64,000 bases of DNA from CAVYUC01 sp963783085 (GCA_963783085.1 CAWAMJ010000003.1:1-64000); one strand, 5' to 3'; shown: positions 8,998 through 19,216, counted from the stretch's first letter. The notes: a model not told the origin generated them from the sequence alone. Translations and numbers: made by a program.

Positions 8998-10005
8998 ATG
9001 ATGAAAACAGTATTCAAATTAATGTTCCTGTTGGCGATTGCAGCATTTATCACCCAACCTGCAAACGGGCAACGTCTTTTGAGAAAAATTCAGCAACGGG
9101 CGCAGGAACACCTCGAACAAAAAGTGGAAGACAAAGCAGTAGAAAAAATCGACGAAAAAATTGATGAAGGCCTCGACAGTATTATTGATTCGATGGAGGG
9201 AGACGAGGAAGCTGCAAAAAGCGGCAACTCCGGCTCATCGTCGGGCTCTGGCGACGCTGCAAGGGAAGCGCGGATGCGTAAAATAATGAAAGGTTTTGGG
9301 ATGTCGGGCGAACCGGTTCCGGTGGAAAATTCGTACAGTTTCGACCACCTGATTCAGATGCACGTGGAGGAATTCAATAAAAAAGGTGAAAAAACCAGCG
9401 AAGGTGAATTTATCACCCATCTCGATCCCAACTCAAAAAGCATGGCTTACCAGATGGTATCAGGCGACATGGGCGAACCCGGGCAGGGGATGTTTATCAT
9501 TGATGCAAAAAATGGCGCGACCATCATCCTGAGCGAGGAAAACGGCGAAAAAACCGGAGTTGTTTACGGGATGGGCACATTCTTCCAGAGCATTGGCGAA
9601 ACTTATGAAAACACAGAACCGGAAGAAACACCGGAGGCATATCTTTTAAACCCAAACGTAAAAAAAACCGGCCGCTCGAAAAAAATTGCAGGTTATAATT
9701 GCGATGAATATACGTACAGCGATGAAGAATCGGAATCGCACATCTGGATTACAACGGATTTGAAAATGAATACGCAGGATTTTTTCAGCACGTTATTTAA
9801 AACCAGCCTTTATTCGCATGGAATTCCGTGGGGATATATGATGGAAGCAACAACCGACGATAAGGAAACAGGCGAAAAGTCGACCATGCAGGTTACAAAG
9901 GTGGACGAAAATTCCAATGTGAAATTCAATCTGGCTGATTACCAGATAACCAATTTAGGTTCCTTCCAGGTACCGGTGGAAGAAGATGATACCGAAAAAA
10001 AATAG
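8998..10005 (+). CDS. DUF4412-family exported protein
   Basis: 335 aa. A Sec signal (MMKTVFKLMFLLAIAAFITQ, cut near ANGQ) is followed by an acidic, helical, low-complexity stretch (about 30-95, with a GSSSGSG linker). A C-terminal beta domain carries KKTGRSKKIAGYNCDEYTY and a WITTDL motif, as in DUF4412 proteins common in Bacteroidota. The function is unknown; the fold resembles LolA-like periplasmic lipid binders, which is only an analogy. It appears monocistronic, with its own terminator at 10030. Confidence 0.7.
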   Translation: MMKTVFKLMFLLAIAAFITQPANGQRLLRKIQQRAQEHLEQKVEDKAVEKIDEKIDEGLDSIIDSMEGDEEAAKSGNSGSSSGSGDAAREARMRKIMKGFGMSGEPVPVENSYSFDHLIQMHVEEFNKKGEKTSEGEFITHLDPNSKSMAYQMVSGDMGEPGQGMFIIDAKNGATIILSEENGEKTGVVYGMGTFFQSIGETYENTEPEETPEAYLLNPNVKKTGRSKKIAGYNCDEYTYSDEESESHIWITTDLKMNTQDFFSTLFKTSLYSHGIPWGYMMEATTDDKETGEKSTMQVTKVDENSNVKFNLADYQITNLGSFQVPVEEDDTEKK

Positions 10006-10029
10006 CAGATTTTCAAGTTTGATCTAACA

Positions 10030-10058
10030 AAGGCTGTCCGGTGCAGGATGGCCTTTTT
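10030..10058 (+). terminator. Rho-independent terminator
   Basis: 10-bp stem AAGGCTGTCC / GGATGGCCTT with two G-T pairs and a 6-nt loop (10040-10045), followed by a T run. It lies 24 bp after the DUF4412 stop codon and should end that transcript. Confidence 0.75.
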
Positions 10059-10193
10059 CGTGTCTCTTCACTCAAAATGAAAGAGTTTACAAAACCACAA
10101 AAAATCCCGACAAAGATCCGGCTCATAAAAAGCGATGTGTTTTTTGGGGCTTGTTTTAATTATTTTTGATATTTGTTGTTTAAACAAAATCTA

Positions 10194-11588
10194 ATGGCAA
10201 AAAAGAAAAAAAAGAAAGTAATTCCCTTGCTTAGCCCGGAAAATTACATCCGGCAAAAAGCGCGAAACCTGCCGGTTTACGAATGTTGGTTAAATTCAAA
10301 GTGGAAAGAAGAGGGTCTCGCCTACATCACCATTTCCCGAAGGCATACCACAGGCAATCTGACCATGGGAATTTTCCTGGTCGACTTGAGATGCCTGGGA
10401 GTGAAAGATGCGGGTTACTCGTTCAATATTTCCGAAAGCGAATATACGGAACACATTGCGGCCACCAGGGAAAGAATGAACATCGAAAAAACATCGTATA
10501 CACTGGTACACAATATTGTTTATGCCGGAATTGAATACGCTGAAGAATTTGGGTTTAAACCACATAAAGATTATACTTCTGTGGCCGGTTATCTTTTGGA
10601 AGAAGATACAGATGAAATTGAACTGATTGAAATCGAATGCGGTTCCGGCGGTAAACCACTATACATTCCCGGGCCTTTCGAAGATGAGCGACGGATTTCG
10701 CAGGTGCTTTCCCAACTGGAACGAACAGCCGGACCGGGAAATTTTGATTATATCGCCGAGATGGGGCAAGACGATTGGGACGATTTGGACGAGCCCGGTG
10801 ACGATGAACAGGAAGAAAAATTCGGCCATCTGTCAGTGAGGGAAAAAATGGATGTCATAAAAGAGAAGATGGACCGGTTGGATGAACTCAGCGATGCAGA
10901 AAAAAAAGACCTCAACTTTTTATTCCGCTCGGTTTTGGATGTTTATATAGATTATGAAAAAGTGGACGAAATTTTCCAGTTGTTGTTGGAAAAATTAGAC
11001 AGGTTCGAAATTACCGACGAGCCTTCGGATGAATTGCTTGGGATAAAATACAACCCCGGAACCAATCGCGACGAATGGAAAGAACTATTTTTGGAAGTAC
11101 ATCGTTTAATTTCTGAACATCCTAAAAAAGCATCGGAGAAGGTTGCCCGGTTGCAAAAAGAAATGCCGGGAAATCCGGCGGTTGCTTTTCTCGAACTCAA
11201 TCTACTTTTAACAAAAGAATCGGCAGATTACCCGGAAAAACTGAAAAATTACCAACAGCATTTTCCGGAGTACCCGCTTTTTAAAATTTTAGGGCATGCT
11301 ATTGTTCCGGATGAAAATCAAAGAACTGCCGAAGAAATTTTCCGGGAAGGACCCGAACGATTTTTCACGAAACGGAAATCCATACACACCTTCGAATTGT
11401 TTCATTACCTGTTCTTTTTGGCTATTTTAGCATCTGCGGAAAAAGATATTGCGCTTATTGAAGTGATCGACTGGATAAAGGATGAAGTTGAGATTTCAGA
11501 TTGGGATTATGAAGTTTTAGCACGTTTAATCCTCATTTCAAGGTTAAAATTTGTGATATCGCTGGAAGAAAACGACAGCGAAGAATAA
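10194..11588 (+). CDS. Conserved hypothetical protein, first of a three-gene unit
   Basis: About 464 aa from the ATG at 10194 (MAKKKKKKVIPLL). An in-frame ATG seven codons upstream at 10173 is less likely, because basic-start proteins of this type begin at the KKKKKK tract. Region 1 (about 15-165) is a globular domain with YITISRRHTTGNLTMGIFLVDLRCLGVKD. An acidic linker (DDWDDLDEPGDDEQEE) and a helical, TPR-like C-terminal half follow. There is no signal peptide and no known catalytic motif. The next two genes follow at 66 and 49 bp, suggesting an operon. Confidence 0.65.
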   Translation: MAKKKKKKVIPLLSPENYIRQKARNLPVYECWLNSKWKEEGLAYITISRRHTTGNLTMGIFLVDLRCLGVKDAGYSFNISESEYTEHIAATRERMNIEKTSYTLVHNIVYAGIEYAEEFGFKPHKDYTSVAGYLLEEDTDEIELIEIECGSGGKPLYIPGPFEDERRISQVLSQLERTAGPGNFDYIAEMGQDDWDDLDEPGDDEQEEKFGHLSVREKMDVIKEKMDRLDELSDAEKKDLNFLFRSVLDVYIDYEKVDEIFQLLLEKLDRFEITDEPSDELLGIKYNPGTNRDEWKELFLEVHRLISEHPKKASEKVARLQKEMPGNPAVAFLELNLLLTKESADYPEKLKNYQQHFPEYPLFKILGHAIVPDENQRTAEEIFREGPERFFTKRKSIHTFELFHYLFFLAILASAEKDIALIEVIDWIKDEVEISDWDYEVLARLILISRLKFVISLEENDSEE

Positions 11589-11654
11589 GTTTCAAAAAAA
11601 ACGAAATTTTGAATTTCGCGCAGAACCATCGAATTATTTTAATACGTTTGAAAT

Positions 11655-12464
11655 ATGGACCGATACATTACAGAACTTTTAAAAGAGATCCGGAAGGCGA
11701 CTTTCAACATCAGACCTCCGCGGGAATTATGGGAAACTGCTGATGTGGACGATGAAGGCGAAGTGGAAGATATGGCTTATGCCGAAGAGTATATTTATGG
11801 TGAAAAAGAACCGGTTTCGTCGGTTACCGGCATCGATGCTGAAAGCTTGCCTCCGCCCCAAAAATTAACAAAAAAACAAAAGGAACTGCTGGCTACCGAA
11901 CTGGAAAACCTGCTCCAGTACTTTCATTTTCATCTCGATTTTCCTGAAGGTTATCCGGCGTACCTGAGATATCCGTTCATTAAAAACTTCTGGAAAGAAA
12001 AACATGTTGCATTGTCGTTTGGTGAAAGCCACATCGAACTTTGCGATTACGACGAAGGAAATTGTCCGTTTCCCGGCTATTGCACAACCTGTGCCGAGTT
12101 TAAAGCCGAAGAAGAAACGGGCTATCCGGCAGGCGATTGGGATTTCGATGTTGATGAACTGCTGTTAACTCCTGAGGAGTTAAAAAACCGGCTGAAAAAC
12201 TCAGGTACCATTAGAGAGCAACCAGACGTTGATTTTCCGTTCGGATTCGAAAATGAGGAAGAAGAATATATTGAAAATATCAATGGTTTGTACAACGACG
12301 AAGGAGCGAAAATTGATCCCAATGCTATTCCCCTTCCAGGTTTATGTGTCATCTGCAAAAATTACGATAGCATTGACAGGGATGAAAACCTGCTCTGCCT
12401 GATGAACCGGAATGCGTGGACAGGCAATCCCGGTTTTGAATGTGGCGCATTTGAGAAAAAATAG
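11655..12464 (+). CDS. Hypothetical Cys-rich acidic protein
   Basis: 269 aa, cytoplasmic, very acidic. Two cysteine clusters are visible: CDYDEGNCPFPGYCTTC (about 136-152) and CVICKNYD...CLMNR...FECGAF near the C-terminus (about 231-265). The CxxC pairs suggest a bound zinc or other metal. I do not recognise the family. It lies between the KKKKKK-start protein and a coiled-coil protein on the same strand, so the three probably work together. The start at ATG 11655 follows an A/T-rich upstream stretch. Confidence 0.6.
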   Translation: MDRYITELLKEIRKATFNIRPPRELWETADVDDEGEVEDMAYAEEYIYGEKEPVSSVTGIDAESLPPPQKLTKKQKELLATELENLLQYFHFHLDFPEGYPAYLRYPFIKNFWKEKHVALSFGESHIELCDYDEGNCPFPGYCTTCAEFKAEEETGYPAGDWDFDVDELLLTPEELKNRLKNSGTIREQPDVDFPFGFENEEEEYIENINGLYNDEGAKIDPNAIPLPGLCVICKNYDSIDRDENLLCLMNRNAWTGNPGFECGAFEKK

Positions 12465-12513
12465 AGTTTTAACTTTGAATCCATCATAAAAATTAAACTT
12501 AAATTCGTACGGC

Positions 12514-13566
12514 ATGGAACAAACATTAAGTTCGAAAAATACCAAAAATCAGATTCTTGATGCATACAACGATTTGTTGAAGAAGGTACAGCAACAAAAA
12601 TCGGAAGAGCCCAAAAAAGTTCAGGAACAGAAACAAAAAGAAGAAATTACTGGCAAAGCGAAATCTTTGAGTAATCAGGGAATTAATAAAGAGATTTCTG
12701 AATTAAAAACAGGCCTTTCGTCGGCGCTTGATAAATTGGCCGACCAGTTTGTTAATGAACACAAAAAGTTTGAAGAGCTTGAAAAAGCAATTGATATCGA
12801 AAAACAAAATCTGGAAGATTTATATCAATTGTCGGTAAATACCGATTCGCTGGCGGCAATGCTAATGGCGCAAAAAGAAAAACGCGAACAATTCGATCAG
12901 GAAATGGCAAAACGCGAACAGGAATTCAATGAAAAAATAAGTTCGGAAAAGGAAAGCCATGAAACTCAGATTCAGCAAAAACGGGAACAATGGAAAAAAG
13001 AACAGGCGGAACATGCTACTGCAGAAAAAGAAGAAGCTGAAAAAAAGAAAAAAGAGCGCGAACGCGAAGAAGAGGAATATCAGTACACACTTCGCATAAA
13101 TCGTAAAAAAGACACCGACGTTTATGAGGATCAGAAGCAAAAACTGGAGAAAGAATTGACGGACAAAAAAGCAGCATTCGAAAAGGAATTTCAGGAGCGG
13201 AAAATTAAAATAGAAGAAGCAGAAAGCGAACTTGCTGATCTCCGGAAGAAAAATGCAGAGTTTCCGGCAGAATTGGAGAAAGCAGTTACCAATGCCGTGC
13301 AAGTTGCCGTGGAAAAATTAAAAGCTGAACATCATTTCGAAATGCAACTTTACAAAAAAGAAGTGGAAGGAGAGTTAAAACTGAAAGACCAAACCATTTC
13401 GGCTTTGAATACAAAAATAAAAGAGATGGAAGCCAGCTTGAAAGAGATGTCTCAAAAAACTTCCACAGCAGAAACCAGTGTGAAAGAAATTGCTATAAAA
13501 GCAATCGAAAGCAAATCACAATCTTATTATGTCGAAAAAAGCAAAGAGAGTTCGAAAAATGAATAG
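12514..13566 (+). CDS. Long coiled-coil protein of unknown function
   Basis: 350 aa, with no signal peptide or membrane segment. Residues about 20-310 are almost continuous heptad-rich coiled coil dominated by Lys, Glu and Gln (for example KREQEFNEKISSEKESHE and AEKKKKEREREEEEYQ). The ends are Ser-rich (ESKSQSYYVEKSKESSKNE). A structural or scaffolding role is the safest reading. It is the last gene of the three-gene unit and is followed by an excellent terminator. The lysine-rich codons make the complementary strand read as a spurious hydrophobic protein. Confidence 0.65.
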   Translation: MEQTLSSKNTKNQILDAYNDLLKKVQQQKSEEPKKVQEQKQKEEITGKAKSLSNQGINKEISELKTGLSSALDKLADQFVNEHKKFEELEKAIDIEKQNLEDLYQLSVNTDSLAAMLMAQKEKREQFDQEMAKREQEFNEKISSEKESHETQIQQKREQWKKEQAEHATAEKEEAEKKKKEREREEEEYQYTLRINRKKDTDVYEDQKQKLEKELTDKKAAFEKEFQERKIKIEEAESELADLRKKNAEFPAELEKAVTNAVQVAVEKLKAEHHFEMQLYKKEVEGELKLKDQTISALNTKIKEMEASLKEMSQKTSTAETSVKEIAIKAIESKSQSYYVEKSKESSKNE

Positions 13567-13613
13567 TTTCGGGGAACTGCAAATTTAGAAACAGCCGCAA
13601 ATTGCAGGTAACC

Positions 13614-13652
13614 AATCCTGACGGGTTTAGGAAACCCGTCAGGATTTTTTTT
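13614..13652 (+). terminator. Strong rho-independent terminator
   Basis: Perfect 15-bp stem (13614-13628 with 13632-13646), AGG loop, followed by eight T residues. It ends the three-gene unit and also separates it from the converging DUF5060 gene, whose stop is at 13670. Confidence 0.9.
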
Positions 13653-13669
13653 GTAAATAAGCTGATTGT

Positions 13670-15504
13670 CTATCGTTCTGGTTTTATCACCGCTACCCAA
13701 TCCTGTTCTGCAGCTGCAGGAGGATTTCCGAGCGAAACCATTCCCGTTCCCTGAACGGTTTTTAAACTTCCATTCCGCAAATCACCCCCGTCACGCGGAT
13801 TAAACCATTTTACCGAAAATGTTTTATCATCCGTGATTTTCAGCTTCGAATTTTTGGCTCCTGCCGGCAGGTAAACCAGGTATATTTCACCGGGTTTTGC
13901 CAGGCAGTATGCATTTTCGTCCGCAAGAAGATCATCATGGTTTTGCATTTCTTCCAGCGGAAATTGCTGAATAAATGTTGTTGCCAGTGTCGATTGATCC
14001 CACCAATTTTCGCGGCTGCGGTAATCCTCCAGGTTTAAATCGTTATGCGGGAACCGGTATCCGAAATACCATTCAACGCCTGCGCCGCCGGCCATCAGTG
14101 TTCCCCACAAACATTCATTTCGAATGGTATCGTGGCGGGCATCATGCGAGTCGGGCATCACTCCTTTCCACGCCGGCCCGATCTCGTCGAAATTTACCAG
14201 CCATTGTTTGCCGGCTTTTTCCGATTCGGTTACCCATTTTTTGATTCTTTCGTGCACACGCGCAGGGTTGCCGATTTGCATCGACGGACCGTCAAGGTTT
14301 TCAAATCCCAGGAATGGCGTCAGGTATTCATCCTGTTTTTCATCGTTTGCATGGGTATGCACCACCACGATATTTGGATATGGATTTGTTTCTTTCAGGA
14401 AATTAACCATCGCTACTTTCTGTTGGTGCGTCTGCCCCACCGGCGTCCATTCTGCCGGACCATTTTCCTCACCGATATTCCAGATTACGGCCGGATGATG
14501 CCCGAAGCGGGCAATCAACTCACGCAGGTACAATTTGCGTTGAACATCCGTATTTCCTGCATCCAGCAGGTTTTCGTTCTCCGTTTCCTGCAAAACAAAA
14601 TGCTGCATCATTCCAAGTTGGTCCATGTAATCGAAAACGATTTCCCACTGATCGAGTTTGCTGCAGTCAAACCGATAGCGTTCGTTATGTTCTGTATACG
14701 GCCACACATCTTTCCCGTCGCCCATAATATTCATGGTCAGCATATAAACTGAATTTACTCCCTTTGAATTGAGGTAATTCAAAGCTCCGATTATTCCTTT
14801 TCCTTTACCACTTTGCCAGGTTGGGTTATTCTGTTTCCAGTCCTGAATGTGTGGTTCGTATGTATGCAGGCTTTTTTTCGGATCTGCTTCTCCCTCACGA
14901 ACTGTGGATTTCAGGCTGAACCGCGAAGTTTGGTCGAAATCAGCATATGCAAGAAAATTTTCCGGACTGTCGGCGCCATTTTTAATCCAGATTTCTTCAG
15001 AATCCTGAAATACAAAATACCCGTTTCCGCCATTTATTATCCTCCCTTTTGCGCGGAAATCTTCACCCTTTTATCCGACTTTGTTACATCGAAACTTCCT
15101 TCCAGTCCGTCCCATTTAGTTGCTTCTCCCAAATTCTCACCATCTTTCACCACAATATCCTCACCTTTCCGGAAGGATATTTTGTAGTTCCACGTGCCGG
15201 TTTTATCGGGCCTGAACCGCACTTCCCAGGTATTTCCTTCATCAGCCGAAGTTTCTGCTGCATTTCCGTCGGCGGCAAAAAACCCGGGAACTACGTAGGT
15301 TTTGTTTCCATTGGAAAAAGTTACATCCAGTTTGTAATCGAGAAACGGGTTTTCCCTGGCCCATTCCGACGTTTCAGGCCCCGGAACCACAAGCGTTATT
15401 TTATGCCACTGTTTCAGTTCACCTTTTACCTGAATTCTATTTTCCTGTTGTTTCATCGACGAAAACAGGATAAAAACTGATAGGATGTAAACTAGATTTT
15501 TCAT
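13670..15504 (-). CDS. DUF5060 glycosidase paralogue 2, interrupted by one frameshift
   Basis: The first part (15504-15037, 155 aa) has a signal peptide and a DUF5060 beta domain (VPGPETSEWARENPFLDYKLDVTF). The second part (down to 13670) continues in the -1 frame with the catalytic barrel and a C-terminal beta domain. Joined, they give 611 aa, collinear with the neighbouring paralogue (616 aa). WNIGEENG and NFDEIGP hold the likely acid/base and nucleophile glutamates of a clan-A glycosidase. The break lies in CAAAAGGGAGGATAA (15051-15037 region): one missing A, or -1 slippage at A_AAG_GGA, restores the frame. It is either a consensus error, a pseudogene or a frameshifting gene. Confidence 0.7.
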
Positions 15505-15527
15505 GGTTATTTTATTTCAAGTTAATT

Positions 15528-17378
15528 TTATTGCTCATCAGCTTTAAGTAAAATTATCCAGTCCATTTCCGATTCTTCCGGAGAATTTCCCAAATCGACA
15601 GTTCCTTTGGCGGCGACTTTTTCCACCGAACCAACCTGCAACTCTCCGCCATTTCGCGGATTGTACCATTTTACGGAAAATGTTTTACCGGAATCTCCGA
15701 TGTTCAGGGAAGTGGTTTTTTGTCCGGGATGTAAATAAACTGCATAAACTTCACCGTCTTTTGCCAGACAGTAAGATTTAGAATCCGATGTTAGATCATC
15801 AGACGGATTCATTTCCCAAAAAGGAATATGGTTTTTAAAAAAATGAAGGGCGTACCGGTTTTGATCCCAAAACAGATCACGGCTCCGGAAATCCTGGCAG
15901 GTTAAATCGGAATTGGGACTGCTGTAACCAAAATACCACTCAACGCCATAGCCTTGTGCCATTAATGTACCCCACAATGCATTGCCTCGGGCATTATTGT
16001 GTTCCGCGTCTTCATCGTCAGGCAGCAATGCAAATTTGGCGCTTCCGGGTTCGTCAACAGCCAGCGCCCAGGCTTTTCCGGTTGAATCTGATTTTTCGTG
16101 CCATTTTAAAACCCTTTCATGAACATCACTAAAATCCTCTTTACTCAACTGAAGGGAAGCTCCGGTTAATGGTGACTGTTCCCCTATTAATTCAGCATAC
16201 CGGTCATCCTGGTTTGGAAAAGTATGAATCACCAAATGGTGTTTATACGGATCGAGATTATATACATAATTGGCAACTTTTTTCACTTCTTCGATTGGTT
16301 GATTATTCTCTTCTCCCAAATTCCAGTTCATGGCTAAATGATGTCCGAAACGGGAAATTAATTCCCGGTAATACAATTTTCCTTCGGTGCCAAAAACTCC
16401 TTTATCCATTAAATGGTCGGTTTCTGTTTCGTGGGTTTTAAAATGAAGGAACATTCCTTTCTGCTCGCCATACGAAAAAATATGCTCCCATTGGGCGAGT
16501 TTCGAAATATCGAAACGTGTTTTGTGAAACATCGTTTCCCAGGCTTCCTTATTCTTTTTGTCGCTTGCATAATTTTCATATTCCTTTTCCGGAACTTTAA
16601 GCAAGTACGGATAAACATTTCTGTCGTCGCCATCGATGTTAAAGGTGAGAAAAGAGAATACATTCATCTCTTCGGAAGCCAGATAATTGATAGCGCCCAT
16701 CAAATTTTTTCCTTTTTCACCCTGCCACAGGCAACTTTCGGCTTCGGTCTCGTAATCTCCGGCATGTGGTTCCCAGGTTTTCCTGAATCCGAGCGCATCC
16801 GGAGTATTATCGATATCGACATAAGCCAGTAAATTCTCGGGAGCATCCACACCTAATTTTATAAAATAATCTCCGGTTTCTTCAAATTGAAGGTAAGGTT
16901 CGCCAATGTAAACAAGGCGTCCTTTTGCCCGGTTATCGGGTAACGATTTATCATTTTCTGCAACATTAAAAGTACCTTTTTCACCATCCATAAATCCGGC
17001 ACTTTCGGCCCGGGAAAAATCATCAGCAACAGCAATATTTTCTCCTTTTTTAAATGAAATGCTGTAATTCCATTCGCCTGTTTCACCCGGAGTAAAACGT
17101 ACTTTCCATATCCTACCGGCTGTTGCACTTGTTTCAGCAGCATCTCCATCGGCGGCATAAAAACCCGGAACCACATATTTTTTTTCACCATTTGAGAAAG
17201 TGACATCGAGCCGGTAATTTAAAAACGGATTATTTTCATCCATTTCGCTCGTTTCGGGTCCTTCAAAAACAAGTTCGACAGTATGCCATTTTTTGAGTTC
17301 GCCATTAATCTTAACTTTTTGATTTTGCTGACAAGCAAAAAGTGTTAAAAATAAAATCAGGTACGTTAGGTTTTTCAT
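15528..17378 (-). CDS. DUF5060-domain glycosidase paralogue 1, lipoprotein
   Basis: 616 aa. A lipoprotein signal (LILFLTLFACQQ) implies membrane anchoring. An N-terminal DUF5060 beta domain (about 24-115), a TIM-barrel region (about 150-500) and a C-terminal beta domain with SVKWYNPRNGGE follow. Motifs WNLGEENN and AVDEPGS supply probable catalytic glutamates; VEWYFGYSSPNSDLTCQDFRSRD is strongly conserved with paralogue 2. Related DUF5060 proteins act on pectin- and algal-type glycans, but the substrate is not readable here. It follows the sugar-isomerase gene and precedes its paralogue by 23 bp, so it is likely part of the same operon. Confidence 0.8.
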   Translation of the reverse strand: MKNLTYLILFLTLFACQQNQKVKINGELKKWHTVELVFEGPETSEMDENNPFLNYRLDVTFSNGEKKYVVPGFYAADGDAAETSATAGRIWKVRFTPGETGEWNYSISFKKGENIAVADDFSRAESAGFMDGEKGTFNVAENDKSLPDNRAKGRLVYIGEPYLQFEETGDYFIKLGVDAPENLLAYVDIDNTPDALGFRKTWEPHAGDYETEAESCLWQGEKGKNLMGAINYLASEEMNVFSFLTFNIDGDDRNVYPYLLKVPEKEYENYASDKKNKEAWETMFHKTRFDISKLAQWEHIFSYGEQKGMFLHFKTHETETDHLMDKGVFGTEGKLYYRELISRFGHHLAMNWNLGEENNQPIEEVKKVANYVYNLDPYKHHLVIHTFPNQDDRYAELIGEQSPLTGASLQLSKEDFSDVHERVLKWHEKSDSTGKAWALAVDEPGSAKFALLPDDEDAEHNNARGNALWGTLMAQGYGVEWYFGYSSPNSDLTCQDFRSRDLFWDQNRYALHFFKNHIPFWEMNPSDDLTSDSKSYCLAKDGEVYAVYLHPGQKTTSLNIGDSGKTFSVKWYNPRNGGELQVGSVEKVAAKGTVDLGNSPEESEMDWIILLKADEQ

Positions 17379-17440
17379 AATTGTAGTTGTTTATTATAAA
17401 GAAGAGATTGTATTAATCACCTCTTCTTTTTTCATGTGAC

Positions 17441-18438
17441 TTAAATTCTATAGATTTCTTTGTTCACCATTTTCATTAAACCATTGTAATCTTCCTTCTG
17501 CATCATTTCGAAATTTGTTCCCGATTTAATGTTTTGGCAAGCTTATAGGCACCCCTTGTAATTTCCGAATGACGGTTAAAAAATTTGAGCACATCAAAAA
17601 TTCGTGGCGATGCATCGGTTGTAAAATATTTATTGTAATCATATTCCTGGGCCCAGAACATCATTTCGATATAATGCAAAAAATGCCGGCTGGCGCCAAT
17701 CAAATCCCAGTCTGCTTTTGTATCATTATCATTGGTATGAATATAAGCATCATAACCGCTTTCGTAAATCAGCGACAGTGCCTGTGCCGGGTTTTCCTGA
17801 CTTTGCAGCGAGTGTCCCATGTCAATGGTAATACCTGTATTTTTGCATTTTACATCTTTTAAAAGCAACAAACCTTTTGCAGTCGAATCGATTTGACAGT
17901 GAACCCGTGTTTCAGAATACTTTGGTTCAATAAACAATGGGATTTCGGGTAAATAATCTGCAGCTTCACCAATTGTTTCGACCATATAATTCCAGGCTGT
18001 TTTATAGTTAATCTGAAATAAAACATCATATCCATCGCTAAGCGGGCAACAGGTAACATGAGGTGCTCCAACCGCTTTGGCAAAATCTTTTGCTTTTTTA
18101 ATCATTGCAACTGCCCGGTCGCGAATTGCTTTATCGGGGCGGGAAAGTGCTCCCGGCACCCATTCTGTTTCTTTTTTAATATTTACATTGATGGCTGCGA
18201 ATTCCAGTCCGTATTTTTCCATCCAGGCTTTGTTTCTTCGGGCTCGCTGTTTTCATAAGGAAATACCATTTCCACTCCTGAAAATCCTTCAATTTTGGAA
18301 ACAAATTCTAATTTTTCTTCGGTAGTTACCGGTTTTTGATATTCCGAAAACCGATCCTGGGTTTTTCCAAGAAAACCAATAATTACTCCTTGTTTAATTC
18401 TGCATTTTTTTCGATTTAATATTTCATTTCTTACTCAT
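17441..18438 (-). CDS. TIM-barrel sugar isomerase/epimerase (frameshifted)
   Basis: A xylose-isomerase-like TIM barrel. The largest in-frame piece is 18222-17503. Restoring one G near 18228 joins it to an N-terminal strand reading KQGVIIGFLGKTQDRFSEY, and restoring one A near 17531 extends it to a natural C-terminus (EDYNGLMKMVNKEIYRI, stop 17441-17443). The start is probably ATG at 18438, if one A is missing near 18430. Metal-ligand-type motifs include LFIEPKYSE, ITIDMGHSLQ and YIHTNDNDTKADWDL. Expected reaction: aldose-ketose isomerisation or epimerisation in the cytoplasm. It sits just after dhaL, so its product may be the kinase substrate. Confidence 0.7.
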
Positions 18439-18443
18439 TCAAC

Positions 18444-19079
18444 TTATTTCAATAACTGTTTTGCGTATCTGCCATATGTTTCCAGCATCAGACAACATGA
18501 TGTTGCCCCGGCATCGGGAACTCCACGTGAACGTTCGCCCAACCGGCTGGCTCTCCCTAATTTGGCCACCATATCTTTTGTTGAATCTCTTCCTACAATG
18601 GCTGCGTTTTTCATTGCTTCAAGCGCCTCGTCAAATTCCTTTCCCGCCTCAATTGCTTTTTGAAAAGCATCAACGGCCGGAAACAATGTATCAATCAGTG
18701 TTTTATCGCCGGGTTTGGCAGGAGAAATTGATTGAACCGAGATTAAGCATTTCCTCCAGCGCTTTTGAAAACTTTGCCAATTTCGTCAATACCTTCTAAT
18801 TCTTTTGCAAACCCACGAAAAATTTCCCATAAAGCGGGCCCATGGATCCACCAATTTTCATCATTAATATTTTCGAAAGCACTTTTGCCGAATATGCCAG
18901 ATCTCCCGGATTTTTATCCAGTTCTTCGCGGCACATCTGGAATCCTTTGTTCATATTTATTCCATGGTCGCCATCGCCAATTAAGCCATCAATGTCGCTT
19001 AAATATTGTTTGTTTTCCTGAATGACAATAATCATTTTATCGATAATTATTGCCCCTTCAAGTTTTTTAAAAATTTCAT
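18444..19079 (-). CDS. dhaL: Dihydroxyacetone-kinase-type DhaL subunit (frameshifted)
   Basis: The nucleotide-binding subunit of a DhaK/DhaL kinase. Recognisable blocks are DIDGLIGDGDHGINMNKGF (ATP/Mg site), GGSMGPLYGKFF, VDAFQKAIEAGKEF and GRASRLGERSRGVPDAGA near the C-terminus. They are spread over several frames; restored, the span gives about 211 aa, the family's usual length, with an ATG at 19079. Breaks lie near 19054, 18817, 18768 and 18735. It follows dhaK by 137 bp. No DhaM-like PTS subunit is in the window, so direct use of ATP is more likely than PEP. Substrate specificity may be for a ketose rather than dihydroxyacetone. Confidence 0.75.
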
Positions 19080-19216
19080 TGTCTAAATTATAGTAAATGT
19101 AATTTTGGAAAATCCGATTCCCATCCGGGATTTTGACTTATCAAATCGAAAATCTTTCAGAAATGCATTTTGAATCTGTCATTAGTCATAATTCTAATGA
19201 AATGACTGTTTAAAAA

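Noticed and set aside
12862..13302. Very hydrophobic minus-strand open frame
   Set aside because: It is the complement of Lys/Glu-rich coiled-coil codons (AAA/GAA read as TTT/TTC), which makes artificial Phe-rich protein.
14045..14752. Long plus-strand open frame opposite the DUF5060-2 gene
   Set aside because: It has no family features and mirrors the codon pattern of the real minus-strand glycosidase.
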